Positions 46,200 to 56,900 of a DNA stretch of 64,000 nt are shown here, in pieces. Origin of the DNA: Alentia gelatinosa (Eukaryota; Annelida; Polychaeta; Phyllodocida; Polynoidae); contig OX465584.1 in assembly GCA_950022655.1 (NCBI GenBank), forward strand, positions 46,296,723 through 46,360,722, in the 5' to 3' direction. The notes below the pieces were generated by a model, which ran no database searches, was not told where the DNA came from, and worked only from the letters and a program-made list of their open reading frames with translations. A program made the position numbers and the translations under genes. The stretch's first letter is position 1. The number at the start of each line of letters is the position of its first letter.

Positions 46200-47880
46200 G
46201 GTGTAAAGATGGAGTTGAGACAGATAGTTGACAGGACAGAGGGTAGACCAATATGAGTTGTGGGAGGATTTCTCTGGAGTGATGGAGAAATTAGGCGTAC
46301 TGGATGGAGTCTATAAGAGTAATATATGGGGAGGCTGTTTGGGAGTGTTGTGCAGGATGGTAGGGTATTCATTAATGTAGTAATTTAAAGTAATGTGAAC
46401 CTTGCTTATATTGAGGCCTGGAATTGGCAATGGGGACCAGTACACTCTTGAGTGTGTGCGTAGGGGGTGAATTCGATGGGGTGTGTGGGGTGTATAAGGA
46501 GTAGAGAGGTAAGAGGGAATGAGGAGGAGGTCGACTTGGTCATGGCCTGGGATAGAGGGACAGGGTGAAGGTGGAGTAGGACGGAGAGAAGAGTACGGGG
46601 TGGTGTGGGATGGGGTGAGGGAGTCTCCGGAGGAGTAGGGTGTTTCGGGGAGCTGGGGAAGGAGGGGTAGGGCAGGTAGAGCGCATGGACTAGAAGAGGG
46701 TGGTGAGAGGGTGGAGTGGAGCTCCTGACCGGCCAGATGGATGGGAGTCCGTGCGAGTGTGGCTGTGCGGTGCGGTGTAGGCAAGCGGGGAGACATAAAG
46801 GTCAAATCTGTGAAACAGACAGATCGGCGGCCGGAGAATTATCGTCGTCGATTTACGTGCTCTATCCCGGCAGAGTTGGCACGGGGCCAAGTAGGGCTCT
46901 CCACTCATTCAGTACTCACACCACAACGCACACAAACCTCACATGTTGGCCTGCACAGACACACACTGCCTGCCTGCCCCGCTGCTCGCTGTGCTGCTGC
47001 TGGTTGGGGTGGTGGTAGTGATGATGGTAGTAGTAGTAATAGTGCACGGGTTGAAGACAATCGTCTTTAGGAGTAAGCAGCTTCCGATGTCACGCAGAGC
47101 CCGGTTTTGTTAAGACTCGTTACTGCCAATTCCCTCACCACGCTCGTGCTTCTGTATCTTCTCTTCTAGGCTGCTTTTGGTTCTATTGACTCTTTTTTTG
47201 ATATCTCGCTTTATAACCCTCTCCGGATATCCTAACTTTCTCCTCTCCTGCCTGCCCTCGTTATTTGGTCACATCACTCTTGACACTCTTTGTCCTCATT
47301 TTCGTGCAGTCAGTAGCGCTGGCCTCTGGGTCTTGGGGGTCTAGGGTTCGAGGCTCAGCCGTGCCGCTGTGTTACATGCTTGTCTGTCATCATTATCTCA
47401 TTGATTCTATCTTGACGTGATACGACCCATGGTTGTTGCTGTGGCAACCAACCTCTCCTATTACTCCCCTTCCTCCTTGCCCCTTCTCTCTCCCTTTTCC
47501 TGTCACGTACTTGCTCTATTTATAATCACTTCCCTCTCTTCTTTCCTCTAGTATTCCCCTTTTCCTTCATGTTTCTTCCCGCCTGCCCTCCCCTGCTCCC
47601 TACTTCCCTTTATTTTACCGACACAATTTCCTGTCCCTTCCCTTCCACTCCCCTCTCCTTCACCTTGCTACATCTCCGTCCTTTTCCCTATAACCACCTC
47701 TCTTCCCTCCAGTCATTCACCTGTCCTATCCATTACATTTTCTCCCTCCCTTTCCATATACCTAATCCCCTTCCTTCCTCCTGCCCCTTCGGCCGTCCCT
47801 TCCCTTCGCCGCCTACGCTTTCGGCTTTCCATCCCTTTCTTATCATTCTCTACATTTGACTGGTCTCCTCTAGCTTCACT
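46200..47880. other. Strand-asymmetric region: G-rich then C/T-rich
   Basis: From 46200 to about 46740 the plus strand is G-rich (GGGGTGTGTGGGGTGTAT and similar). From 47110 to 47880 it is C/T-rich (CTCCCCTGCTCCCTACTTCC). Long open frames here come from composition and match nothing known. The SINE-like head at 47305 lies between. Confidence 0.5.
47305..47400 (+). repeat. Probable tRNA-derived SINE head
   Basis: TAGCGCTGG (47314-47322) resembles a Pol III A box and GGTTCGAGGC (47345-47354) a B box, at tRNA-like spacing. The arms do not form a clean cloverleaf, so this is a SINE relic rather than a tRNA gene. Confidence 0.45.
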
Positions 47881-48022
47881 CCCCTGACATTTCTTTTAGG
47901 ACAGCATTGAGACCACATTGAGACGAGACAGTTTCTTATAATACGTCTGAAAACACAAGACTAGATTGACGTTGGCAGTCACAAGACTTGTAGAGTTCAT
48001 GCTTGGTTTGTGCATGCGATAT

Positions 48023-48215
48023 ACATGTACTGCTCAGTTTGGCCTCGTACATAGATACACATATACTGCCCAGTATTGACTCTATATACATGTCCTGGTC
48101 AGTATGGATACGTACATAAACATGTACTGCCCAGTGTCGACTCTATATCCATGTACTGCCCAGCGTGGACTCGTACATAAATAAGTACTGCCCAGTATAG
48201 AATGTAGACATGTTT
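48023..48215 (+). repeat. Minisatellite, about 33-36-bp unit
   Basis: Five to six imperfect copies of ACATGTACTGCCCAGTRT followed by a GACTCGTACATA or GACTCTATATCC half; these two halves tend to alternate. Confidence 0.7.
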
Positions 48216-49029
48216 TTTCTTTCATTTTCTTCTTGTCGTATTAAGCTTGCATCGTTTATTGTAAGGAGCCTTGGGCTTCACTGGTTGATGAAACAGAGCG
48301 GAGACAGGGATTGGCGTGTCAAGATAACCGCCGGCCCCTTCTCATCCATCATTGATACAGTCACATTGATATGCCCCGCGAGATGAACTTGACCCCGACC
48401 CAAGCCAACGTTTTCCTCATATGCTTACTCCAGGGCCTCTATCCACATCAGCCGCGAACTCGTGCATTACTGCGAACATGTATTATGAAGCAGTGGCGTT
48501 GACTCTATCCGACCCCTTCCTGTGAACGCCAACATGGCGCCGTTTCATCTAGTTCGTTTATTAATTAAGTAGGGGCGGTGTGGTCGACTCATGTCAGGCG
48601 ATATAAGAAATTCCAATATAGGGTGCCGGCCTCTGTTTTATGCTGATCGATTTCCCATGTACTCTTTGTCTGGTGCTATGTTTGGCTTGTAATTATTGAG
48701 CCATTGCCTTATTGCTTTCACTTTTGTCAACACGTTATACTGTTTGAGTCACCGTTTTCCGAATGCATGCGTCAGTTATAAACCTCGGTTATATTTTGAT
48801 ATAGACTTACATATAAGTATACATATACACAATCACTCAGTGGAAAGCATGCTGTCACAGGGAGATGGAGAATAGAGGTGTACATCGTCAAACACATTAC
48901 TGGACACATGACCTCACGTAGCCTCATACATGTAACAAGATATGTCCGCAATATGCCTACAGTTACTCCTACTGATCTTACTGCAGACAGATGAACCTGT
49001 GCTGCAAGTGGATTGTGAATGGCCGGTCT

Positions 49030-49262
49030 CACAGTAAAGGGATAGCAAGCAGACAGGTGTGTGGCTAGTTTAAAGGGACAGAAAGCAGGCAGGTGTGTGG
49101 CTAGTTTAAAGGGACAGCAAGCAGACAGGTGTGCAGCTAGTTTAAAGGGGCATCAAGCAGACAGGTGTGTAGCTAGTTTCAAAGGGCAATAGGCACACAG
49201 GTATGTGGCTAGTGTCAAAGGATAGCAGGCAGATCAGCGGTGGCCAGTATAAAGGGTAGCAG
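49030..49262 (+). repeat. Minisatellite, 36-bp unit, six copies
   Basis: AAAGGGACAGCAAGCAGACA followed by GGTGTGTGGCTAGTTT repeats from 49035 and decays towards 49260. Confidence 0.85.
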
Positions 49263-50227
49263 TTAGATAGAAGGATAGCTATTGTATTACCGTTCAACCA
49301 AGTCCAGTAGAACCCTTCTAAATGGTCCACCATTTGTCCGCACCAAATTGATATGGTTTGGACAGTGGTCCACTTTACAGGGTAAAATACGCATCGAAAA
49401 CTAATCTGTCCCTGGGAACGTGGTCCGAGTTGAGAATGGTTCGTTGCTGTTTCCGCAGTATATATAGGCAACTATCTATCAGTCGACTAATTAGCAATCT
49501 CGTAATATCTTTTCGGCACTCTTGAGCAAATCATGAAAACGTCCCATAATGTGCGTTGCGTTGTTCGGTTCCTCACATCTATTTCTTATTCAAATGTCTC
49601 ATTTCATCCTGAGCCTATCCCAACCCTAGCTTTACCCATACCCTCTTACTCCACCCCTTATCCCCTACCAGTACCCCACCTTATATCGACCCTTACCCTA
49701 CGTTAAAACTACAATTACCATACCCTAACCCGGGTCTTGACCCTTATCACACGGTATTTCTACCATTACCGCTACCTCAACTTACCTTCAGTGCATCCTC
49801 CCTCCATCCTCCCTCCACTCTTACCGCATCCTTTAAGTATGCTACCACTAATTACGCGAGTCTTGTTCACACTCAAGTCCTATCCACAGCACTTAGCTTC
49901 AATTACAACCAAGCAGGTCGGCGGATTGAATCGATATGTAGTCGAGCATAATTGATTAAGAAGTATATATATAGACCAGAGAAATGATTAGCCGATGTGT
50001 TTACAATAAATATGTTGGGGAAACCGATACATGTGTGCCCACGTGACCTAATCATGTATGGAATAAGTCTTCTTCTCTTTCTCAGAGGCAGGTGTAAGTC
50101 ATATCTACCAGACCTCGTTTTCCTTGTTATCACTGATGAATGTTTGTGTAGGTTCAACGCAACATGCAATGTAATAAGTGTAAATGGTCCTATATTGTTG
50201 CACCGACCTCGGAGTTTTTCCCGCACG

Positions 50228-50372
50228 AGAACGTTCGTATAACGTATTGATGTCTATGCCTGGGAACGTTCATATACCGCCTTTATGGCTGTACCTGAGG
50301 ACGTTCGTATCACGTCTTAATGGCTGTGTCTGGGGACGTTCGTATAACGTATCAATGTCTGTGCCTGAGGAA
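50228..50372 (+). repeat. Minisatellite, 35-36-bp unit, four copies
   Basis: ACGTTCGTATAACGTATT followed by ATGGCTGTGCCTGGGG, at about 50230, 50266, 50301 and 50337. Confidence 0.8.
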
Positions 50373-50440
50373 TTTCGGTTGAGGTAAATCTTTGGTCTTA
50401 CTTCTGATTAAGACATGGCGGCACCCACTTGCTACGACGC

Positions 50441-50543
50441 GCGCCAACGCGCTACGATAGACCTCCCGACGAGCGCCGATCACGACACACGTCGCCATCA
50501 CCGGGTGGTATCAGGAGGTCCCAATCGTAGAGCGTCGGCGTGC
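50441..50543. repeat. CpG-dense imperfect inverted repeat
   Basis: GCTACGATAGACCTCC (50451) pairs with GGAGGTCCCAATCGTAGAGC (50514), and the flanking GCGCCAACGC pairs loosely with GCGTCGGCG. The 100 bp hold an unusual number of CpG sites for this window. An ATGGCGGCACC at 50414 opens a 47-codon frame through it, which I do not regard as a gene. Confidence 0.5.
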
Positions 50544-50545
50544 AT

Positions 50546-53500
50546 TGTATCATATTAGCTGACAAAAAAGGTGATCATAGTCCCGAGGTAGCATATATAA
50601 TATCAGTTATAATTCTAGAAATAATGCATTGTCACAACATATTTTTGATAGTATATACAAAACAATACCATATTGTTTTTAGGACGATAAAAACTCAGTT
50701 CCTTGCTAAACTACGAAATGATTGATTTGAGGCTCTCAGCTTTAATCAAATGACACTAAATTTGCAGTGCAGTATCATTGTATTGCCCACTATGTCTGTA
50801 AATTTAATTATTTTCGGTCAAGCTCGCAGATGAGTCAATCGTAGCGCATCGGGAGCAAAATCGTAGTAGATAAACACCCCCTTTATCGGGAATGGGGAGG
50901 GACCCTCAAAATATGACCTAAAAGATGTGTGAGTATATTAGGCAGTGATCCACCCAATAAGACAGGACTAGTGAGAATTCAAAGATGTATATTAAGTCAC
51001 CAACGAATCAGACAAGGAATGTAAATTTCAGAGATTAATTGAACCTTCCATCACAATTTGGTAGTTGATATAATTTCTGTTAACACTACAAAGATTCTGT
51101 GCTACAATTCAGAGCCCAGCAGCCTGTCTGTTGCAAAATTACAGGACCCCCCCCCCCCACCCCCCAGGTTGTACAACTTATCAATGGGAAAGGAAGTTGC
51201 TAAGGAACACTTATTATAGGTTGGTAGTTTGCAGATTGAATGTTGCATCTTAGAACCATTATCTAAGGTAATCAAAATTCGGCAATATCTATAAGTGTAC
51301 CTCAACTGACAAACTCACGACCGGTCCCAGATGGCACAAGGTGCTGTCTGCGCTGACATAGACCGAAGTTGGTATTTATGGAGCGCTAGTGAATCTCCTT
51401 AGATGATCTTTATACACATCCTACCGCATTAGACGTATTTTACTACCAATTCCGATATAAGGCAAGCGTTATATCCGTTTTTTCTTTAACCATGGCATGC
51501 ATTTCAAGACTTTTTATGATAGTGCACAACCTTTCCCTTTTCTAAAATGATGGGGTTCACATTTTTGTTGTTTTTCTAATGGGGTTTGTGTGTTATTTTA
51601 TACGGGGCCTATATGTTTGTGGGTTTGTACTAGGGTTTATATGTCCATTGTTTTGTACTGGCGTTTTCATCTGTGGTTTTATACTGCGGTGTACGTGGTC
51701 ATTATTTTGTGTTTTTGTACAGGTATTTATAGGGTGGTGGCTTTATAAAGAATTGTTATAGGTTGTGATGATAATGTACTTGGCGGCAGTGTGTGTGTGT
51801 TGTAAAGGCAAACCCAGAGATCAAGCCAGGGCAGAGGCATCAACTATTGATCAGCCCGCTTAAAATGATCAATAGGCATGTAAGACAGACGCTCGTCTTT
51901 CTATCTGTCTGGCTGTCTGCCCAAATTCACCTCCAGTCATGAGGTGTGTCCAACCGTCAGTAAATGTACTACAGCCACCTTTAAAACAGATATATCTACC
52001 GCTTTATCCTGAAGTAAACGGTTGCGGTAATGGACATGGGGCGTGATTGAGGGTCCAGGACTCTTCATTCTAAACCCCAGCAGTTTAAGTTTCAAGAAAT
52101 GATATGGAAAAAAATCATCAGATATTTGAGAGAATGAGAAGTAGCTGTTGTCTTGGGATGTATACTTTGAGAGTTTTTTCAGTGGGGTGTGGGAGCTTTA
52201 GTTTAAGGCTCAGTATTGCCACTCTAAATCTCTCCCTGCATGCCATCATGGGTTGCATCTCTCAGTCGTATGATCTTGGTTGTTCTAATGACCCGAAATC
52301 TCAACCCCTCTTTTGGGTCACACTGTAGTTTCCTGAGCTCGTTCATCTCTCTACTGTTAAATGCAGTTACTTTTAACATTATCTACTTTGTGATATAATC
52401 CAGAGTGCATCTTATCGGCTTTGTTCCAAATAGGGCCTGTGATCCCCATGGCATACATTCGATTTTGCCATATTATGAACCTGGCTATTAATATATCTGT
52501 ACACGTATGTCCCACACTTAAGCATCAGCTATACAGATTTCATTCGTGCACACTGTGCATAAATCAATAGTTTGTGGACTCACGTGACTTATCGTAAAAT
52601 GACGATTTTGATTATTTCCAGGTATGTGGTAATAGTAACGAGAAATAGTGAATGTAACTGAATTACATCTGTTCAGCCACACTAACTATGTCTCCCTATA
52701 TTACCAAGGCGTGTAATACTAAAATGTCCAGTTATAGTTCCTCTGAACTCGTAATATGCAATTCGGTTGCTGGTCAGAAGGTTCACCTATGTCCAAAAGA
52801 CGCCGTCTTATGATACCTCTTATAGCTAATTTGAACTCTCTATTTGACAGGCTCTCCCTGATAAGGCCAGCCACAGTTGACTTTAGATCAGGGTACAGGG
52901 TAAATGCCAAGCTGCAGTTATACATCTATGACACATCTATGTTATTGTTGTAATAACCCCCTCGTTATACATAAAGACTTGTATCGGCAGTGTTACAAAA
53001 AACATCTGTTACAATTGTCTACTGTATCTGCACATCAGTGGACAGAATAAAATGTTGTGTATTTAGTATTCTCTGGGAAAACAGCGAGTAATATGGGCAG
53101 TATGTCAGCAGAGTCGAAAATAGTGTAGATGATGTAATATTTAGATGCCGTTTGTATTATTGATAGCAAATAGGACGATTCACGTAGAGTTGTATAAATT
53201 TTAGATACTGTTCACAATACGCACACGCCAATCTTTGCGAGAGATAAATGTTCATGTACTAAAGTATGCATTATGCCGCATTGGCGTGCGTACAGCCATT
53301 TAAACTGGGTCCTGTCCTGCCCACGTTTTATCTTGTAACAAAGAAAATAAGAAAGAGCAAATATAAAATATACAGACTTAGACAAAACATGATGATGTAA
53401 TTTTTGTAGAAACATAAACATACTTGAATTATGCTTTCCAGTTGATTCTTCTTAAGACAATACTATTTTGGTATCATCAGTATCACAGAATAGAGCTGGC

Positions 53501-53851
53501 TGCATCCTGTGATATTAATGTATTACTATAGGGACATATTATAACTTGGTATCAAATGATAATCCCCATATATTATTGTTTTACTAAATTTCATCAAATT
53601 TAATCAATCCTCTATTTAGCCTTTTATCGCAATTACACCAATGATGCATGGTAAGTTTTTCGACCAGAATACGATCCTCGGAATAGTAAGGGTTAACCAT
53701 TGATTTCAACAGGAAATGCGAAGAAATAATCATAAATCCAGATCGATCTCTCCCCCCGACCCACCTCCTTTTCTTCTCAGAGCGGTAGCTGTCACCAAAG
53801 AAACACCTAGCCTCGTTTTAATCTTAAATCTCTCTCTTTTTTCCGTTACAG
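50546..53851. other. Sequence upstream of the HMG exon, no recognised gene
   Basis: It holds a C-run at 51147-51158 and an unrecognised minus-strand open frame at 52719-52925. The missing exon(s) 5' of the HMG box should lie somewhere between 39836 and here, but none was identified with confidence. Confidence 0.4.
52719..52925 (-). other. Open frame of coding-like composition, unrecognised
   Basis: It reads LKSTVAGLIRESLSNREFKL and IIRRRLLDIGEPSDQQ without low complexity. No splice context or second copy was found. It could be a relic of a gene or transposon, or chance. Confidence 0.2.
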
Positions 53852-53942
53852 CGAGTTCAAGAATTACGATTGCGGTATGGATGGGCAAACGCCGAAACCG
53901 CCCAGACGGCCTCTCACTCCCTACATGCGGTATAGTAAATCG
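53852..53942 (+). CDS. HMG-box gene exon with PKPP..PYMRYSKS
   Basis: The acceptor TTTTTTCCGTTACAG ends at 53851 and the donor is GTGAGT at 53943. One base completes a split codon; 30 codons follow, ending in phase 0. It encodes EFKNYDCGMDGQTPKPP and then RRPLTPYMRYSKS, the start of the HMG box. It needs an upstream exon supplying two bases. Confidence 0.88.
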
Positions 53943-56900
53943 GTGAGTGGACTTTTATTTTTATTATGGTGAAGGTGTATGTAGTTCAACGTGTATCATT
54001 CATATGTAACATGTGAGATTTGTTGTCATTTGTTAAGAATGTGGTCATTGACTATGCATTCTCTAAGAGGAAACACACGTTGAAATACTATATTGAGAGG
54101 ATTGAGAAATTTGATTTCACCGGTAGGGAATTTTTAGGGCGCCTTGAATTCAATAAAATAAGGAAACATCGCTTCTCCTCAATTAACAAATGGGAAAACT
54201 GGAGAAGTCGGTTGGAGATTTACTCTGTTAAGCCACCACTTGGAATATGAAGCTTTTAAAAGTAGTATTATCCAACATCAGTAGCATTTGGAAATACACT
54301 AAGATAAGATAACGTCCTCCACTCGAGCACTCGATATGACAGGCAACGAAAATAGACTCGCTTAGTCGTGCATGACAAAGTGTGAAAACGAGATGAATGA
54401 ATATTCAACGCTACATAGCGCCTGATCTGATTCTGCGGACGAAAAGGATTATTGATTTTTTTAGGCTATAAACTTTCATGTTCCTTGAATTCTAATGTTT
54501 AAAAGTTTTCAGATAATGCTATGTCACTAGTTAGCGATAAATCTCCTATTATATGGTACATTATACATTGAGCTTTTAAGTCTCTTGACCATAAGACATA
54601 CAAGATGTTTAAAGTTATGTTAAGTGGGCCGTACTATCTATGGATTAACATCTAAGGATAATGTGTTGTAGGGTCATAGTTCTAAATTCTATTGCTTGAA
54701 GATATTATTCCAGGTTAAGGACGGACTGCTTCAAGAATAATCGTATCCTGATTTTCATATATGGATATGGAATATTTATCACCCTTCTTTGTTCCATAAA
54801 TCGTACATTTCTAATTGGGTATGGTGCTTGTTAGATTACCATTTTTTATATAAATACAACATGAAGGATCCTAAAAAGTAGAACTGTAAATTACCATTCT
54901 GGAACCTAAAAAGTGTGCGGAGTATATACTCGTTAATTTCCGGTGCAAACTATTATAAAAGTTCATTTTATTAACACTTTAACTTCTACTTTTTAGAAAT
55001 AACAATATATGCTTGTTCTTGTATCAAAACTCACTTCCATAAACTAATGGGGAGAAGAACCGATTTTCCTGAAGCTACCGTCACCTGCAAATGAAAAATG
55101 CATGTTTTTCATTCAAAAATAGTTGTGAAAAGTGGGGTAAAAAATGTGGACGCAACTAACTGGAATAATGATCGAATACCCGTAAACTCTTGTATCCTGT
55201 ACAGTTGTAGTCTTATCGATATCTGCATGGTGAAAAGTATCCAACTATGGGTTGAATGTCAGTGAATGGTAATGTTACTTGTTGTCTCCTCATTTCACCG
55301 TTAACCTGGGTGGCCGGTGCTTCGTGGTCGAAGGCTTACCGTGGTTACGGGGGGTGACAACTACACCCTGTTTTAACTGGTGACGAGCCCGTTTACAAGA
55401 CTTACCGCATAAATTCCCGTGTTGTATACATGTAATAATTTTGTAAGAGACCAGTTTTGATAATGATAGGCTGATTACGATAACACTGAGACTGATTAGC
55501 ACCCTGTTAGTAATTTTGGTGATGAAACAAGATAGTGTTGGTACCCTGTTCATGCCAGGGATTCAAGTATTCTGACAATTTACGGATGTCTGAATATTAA
55601 TATTTCCATTTATGATTGTCAAAATTCTGCAATATCTGCAATCCGGCCACACCCCGACCCGACACTGGTTTATGTGCACACTTCTCAAAGTTCTGTGCAT
55701 GTTTTTCTACCAGTCCCGGCACTTCCAGTCATGATTCCCTCTAGATTTCATTTCCTCTGTTCTTTTGTAACAAAGACTTGCATCTCCCTGAAGCCCACAT
55801 CTAAACATTATCCCGGTTCAGACACCAAGTCTGTCGCACCTTAACATAGAAACACTTAAAACATACCCGATTTTGATCACTGATGCTGATCCTTAAGCTA
55901 ATACAATGGCAGTATGGTTATCTTTAAAGTTTTGTATTTTTTTCTTGCGTGAAGCAAATATTCCACTGAATTAGAGTTACGCTGTAATAGTAGGGGCCAT
56001 CGATAAAGTATGTACGCATAATTTCCGAAATTTTGGACCCCCTTTCCTCGATCTTTTATGCAATAGAATAAAGAGCATATGCAAATTTACTGAAATGGTT
56101 GACTCCATCCCCCTCAGTGCGTACCAACTCAATGGATGGCCCGTAGCGAGTAATATATCACAACGGGGACCATCATGATTGTCTTCAGTTACAAAGATTT
56201 GCCTCTTCATGCACTGAGATTTCTTATTCTCAGGATTCCGCGACATCAGAGACAATATGTCAATTTGGTGATCGACTGTAATTGCCGGCAGCACACCCAT
56301 ACCATGTGGGCTGAATAAACCCGTACCATTTGGCCTGAATGGCCTCATGCGTTGTGGCTGAAAGCCCCTGGTGCCGTGTGGCCTGACTGGTCCTACCATG
56401 TGGCCTGAAGAGGCGTGGGTTTTTTTTTCACCTCCGTTGACCTCTCATCATGTCTGACCTAGACGGGCATTTGCCATGTGGCCTGAATAGGCTCGTTCCA
56501 TATAGCCTGAATGGATCCAAGTTATTTGGCCTCTGCATCTGTATCACCTGAATATTGTGGGATGTAATTTCCCAGTCTGAGGGAGCCTCAGCTCAGAGGC
56601 CAGGTAGATAGATATAAGTGTTTTCTGTCATAGTTCCATAGCCAGATCAGGTCCATCAGGTTATACTGTGGGGCCATCCATTAAGTACTTACACACTGAG
56701 GGGGGGGGGGGGGGGTAAAAATTTCGGAAATTTTGCGTATGCTCCCTCTTTGTTCTATTGCGTACAAAATCAGGAGGGGGGGGTTGGGGGACAAAAATTT
56801 CAGAAATTCTGCGTGCATACTTTATGGATGGCTCATGTGCGTGTCGTATTAATGTTTTAAGGCTGCTGACAGAGATAAAGAAAATATCTACCAAAAGAAC

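Noticed and set aside
46311..46805. 164-codon minus-strand frame rich in Pro, Ser and Leu
   Set aside because: Explained by the C-rich strand composition of the region; no domain or splice context.
47305..47400. tRNA gene
   Set aside because: A- and B-box-like words are present but acceptor and anticodon stems do not pair, so a SINE relic is the better call.
49610..49745. CCCTAA/TACCCTA motifs resembling interstitial telomere repeat
   Set aside because: Only scattered imperfect CCCTA words in C-rich sequence; no run of regular TTAGGG units.
52788..52950. Plus-strand MSKRRR.. frame as a SMARCE1 start (MSKR)
   Set aside because: Four-residue similarity only; the following sequence shows no SMARCE1 character and the upstream context is poor.
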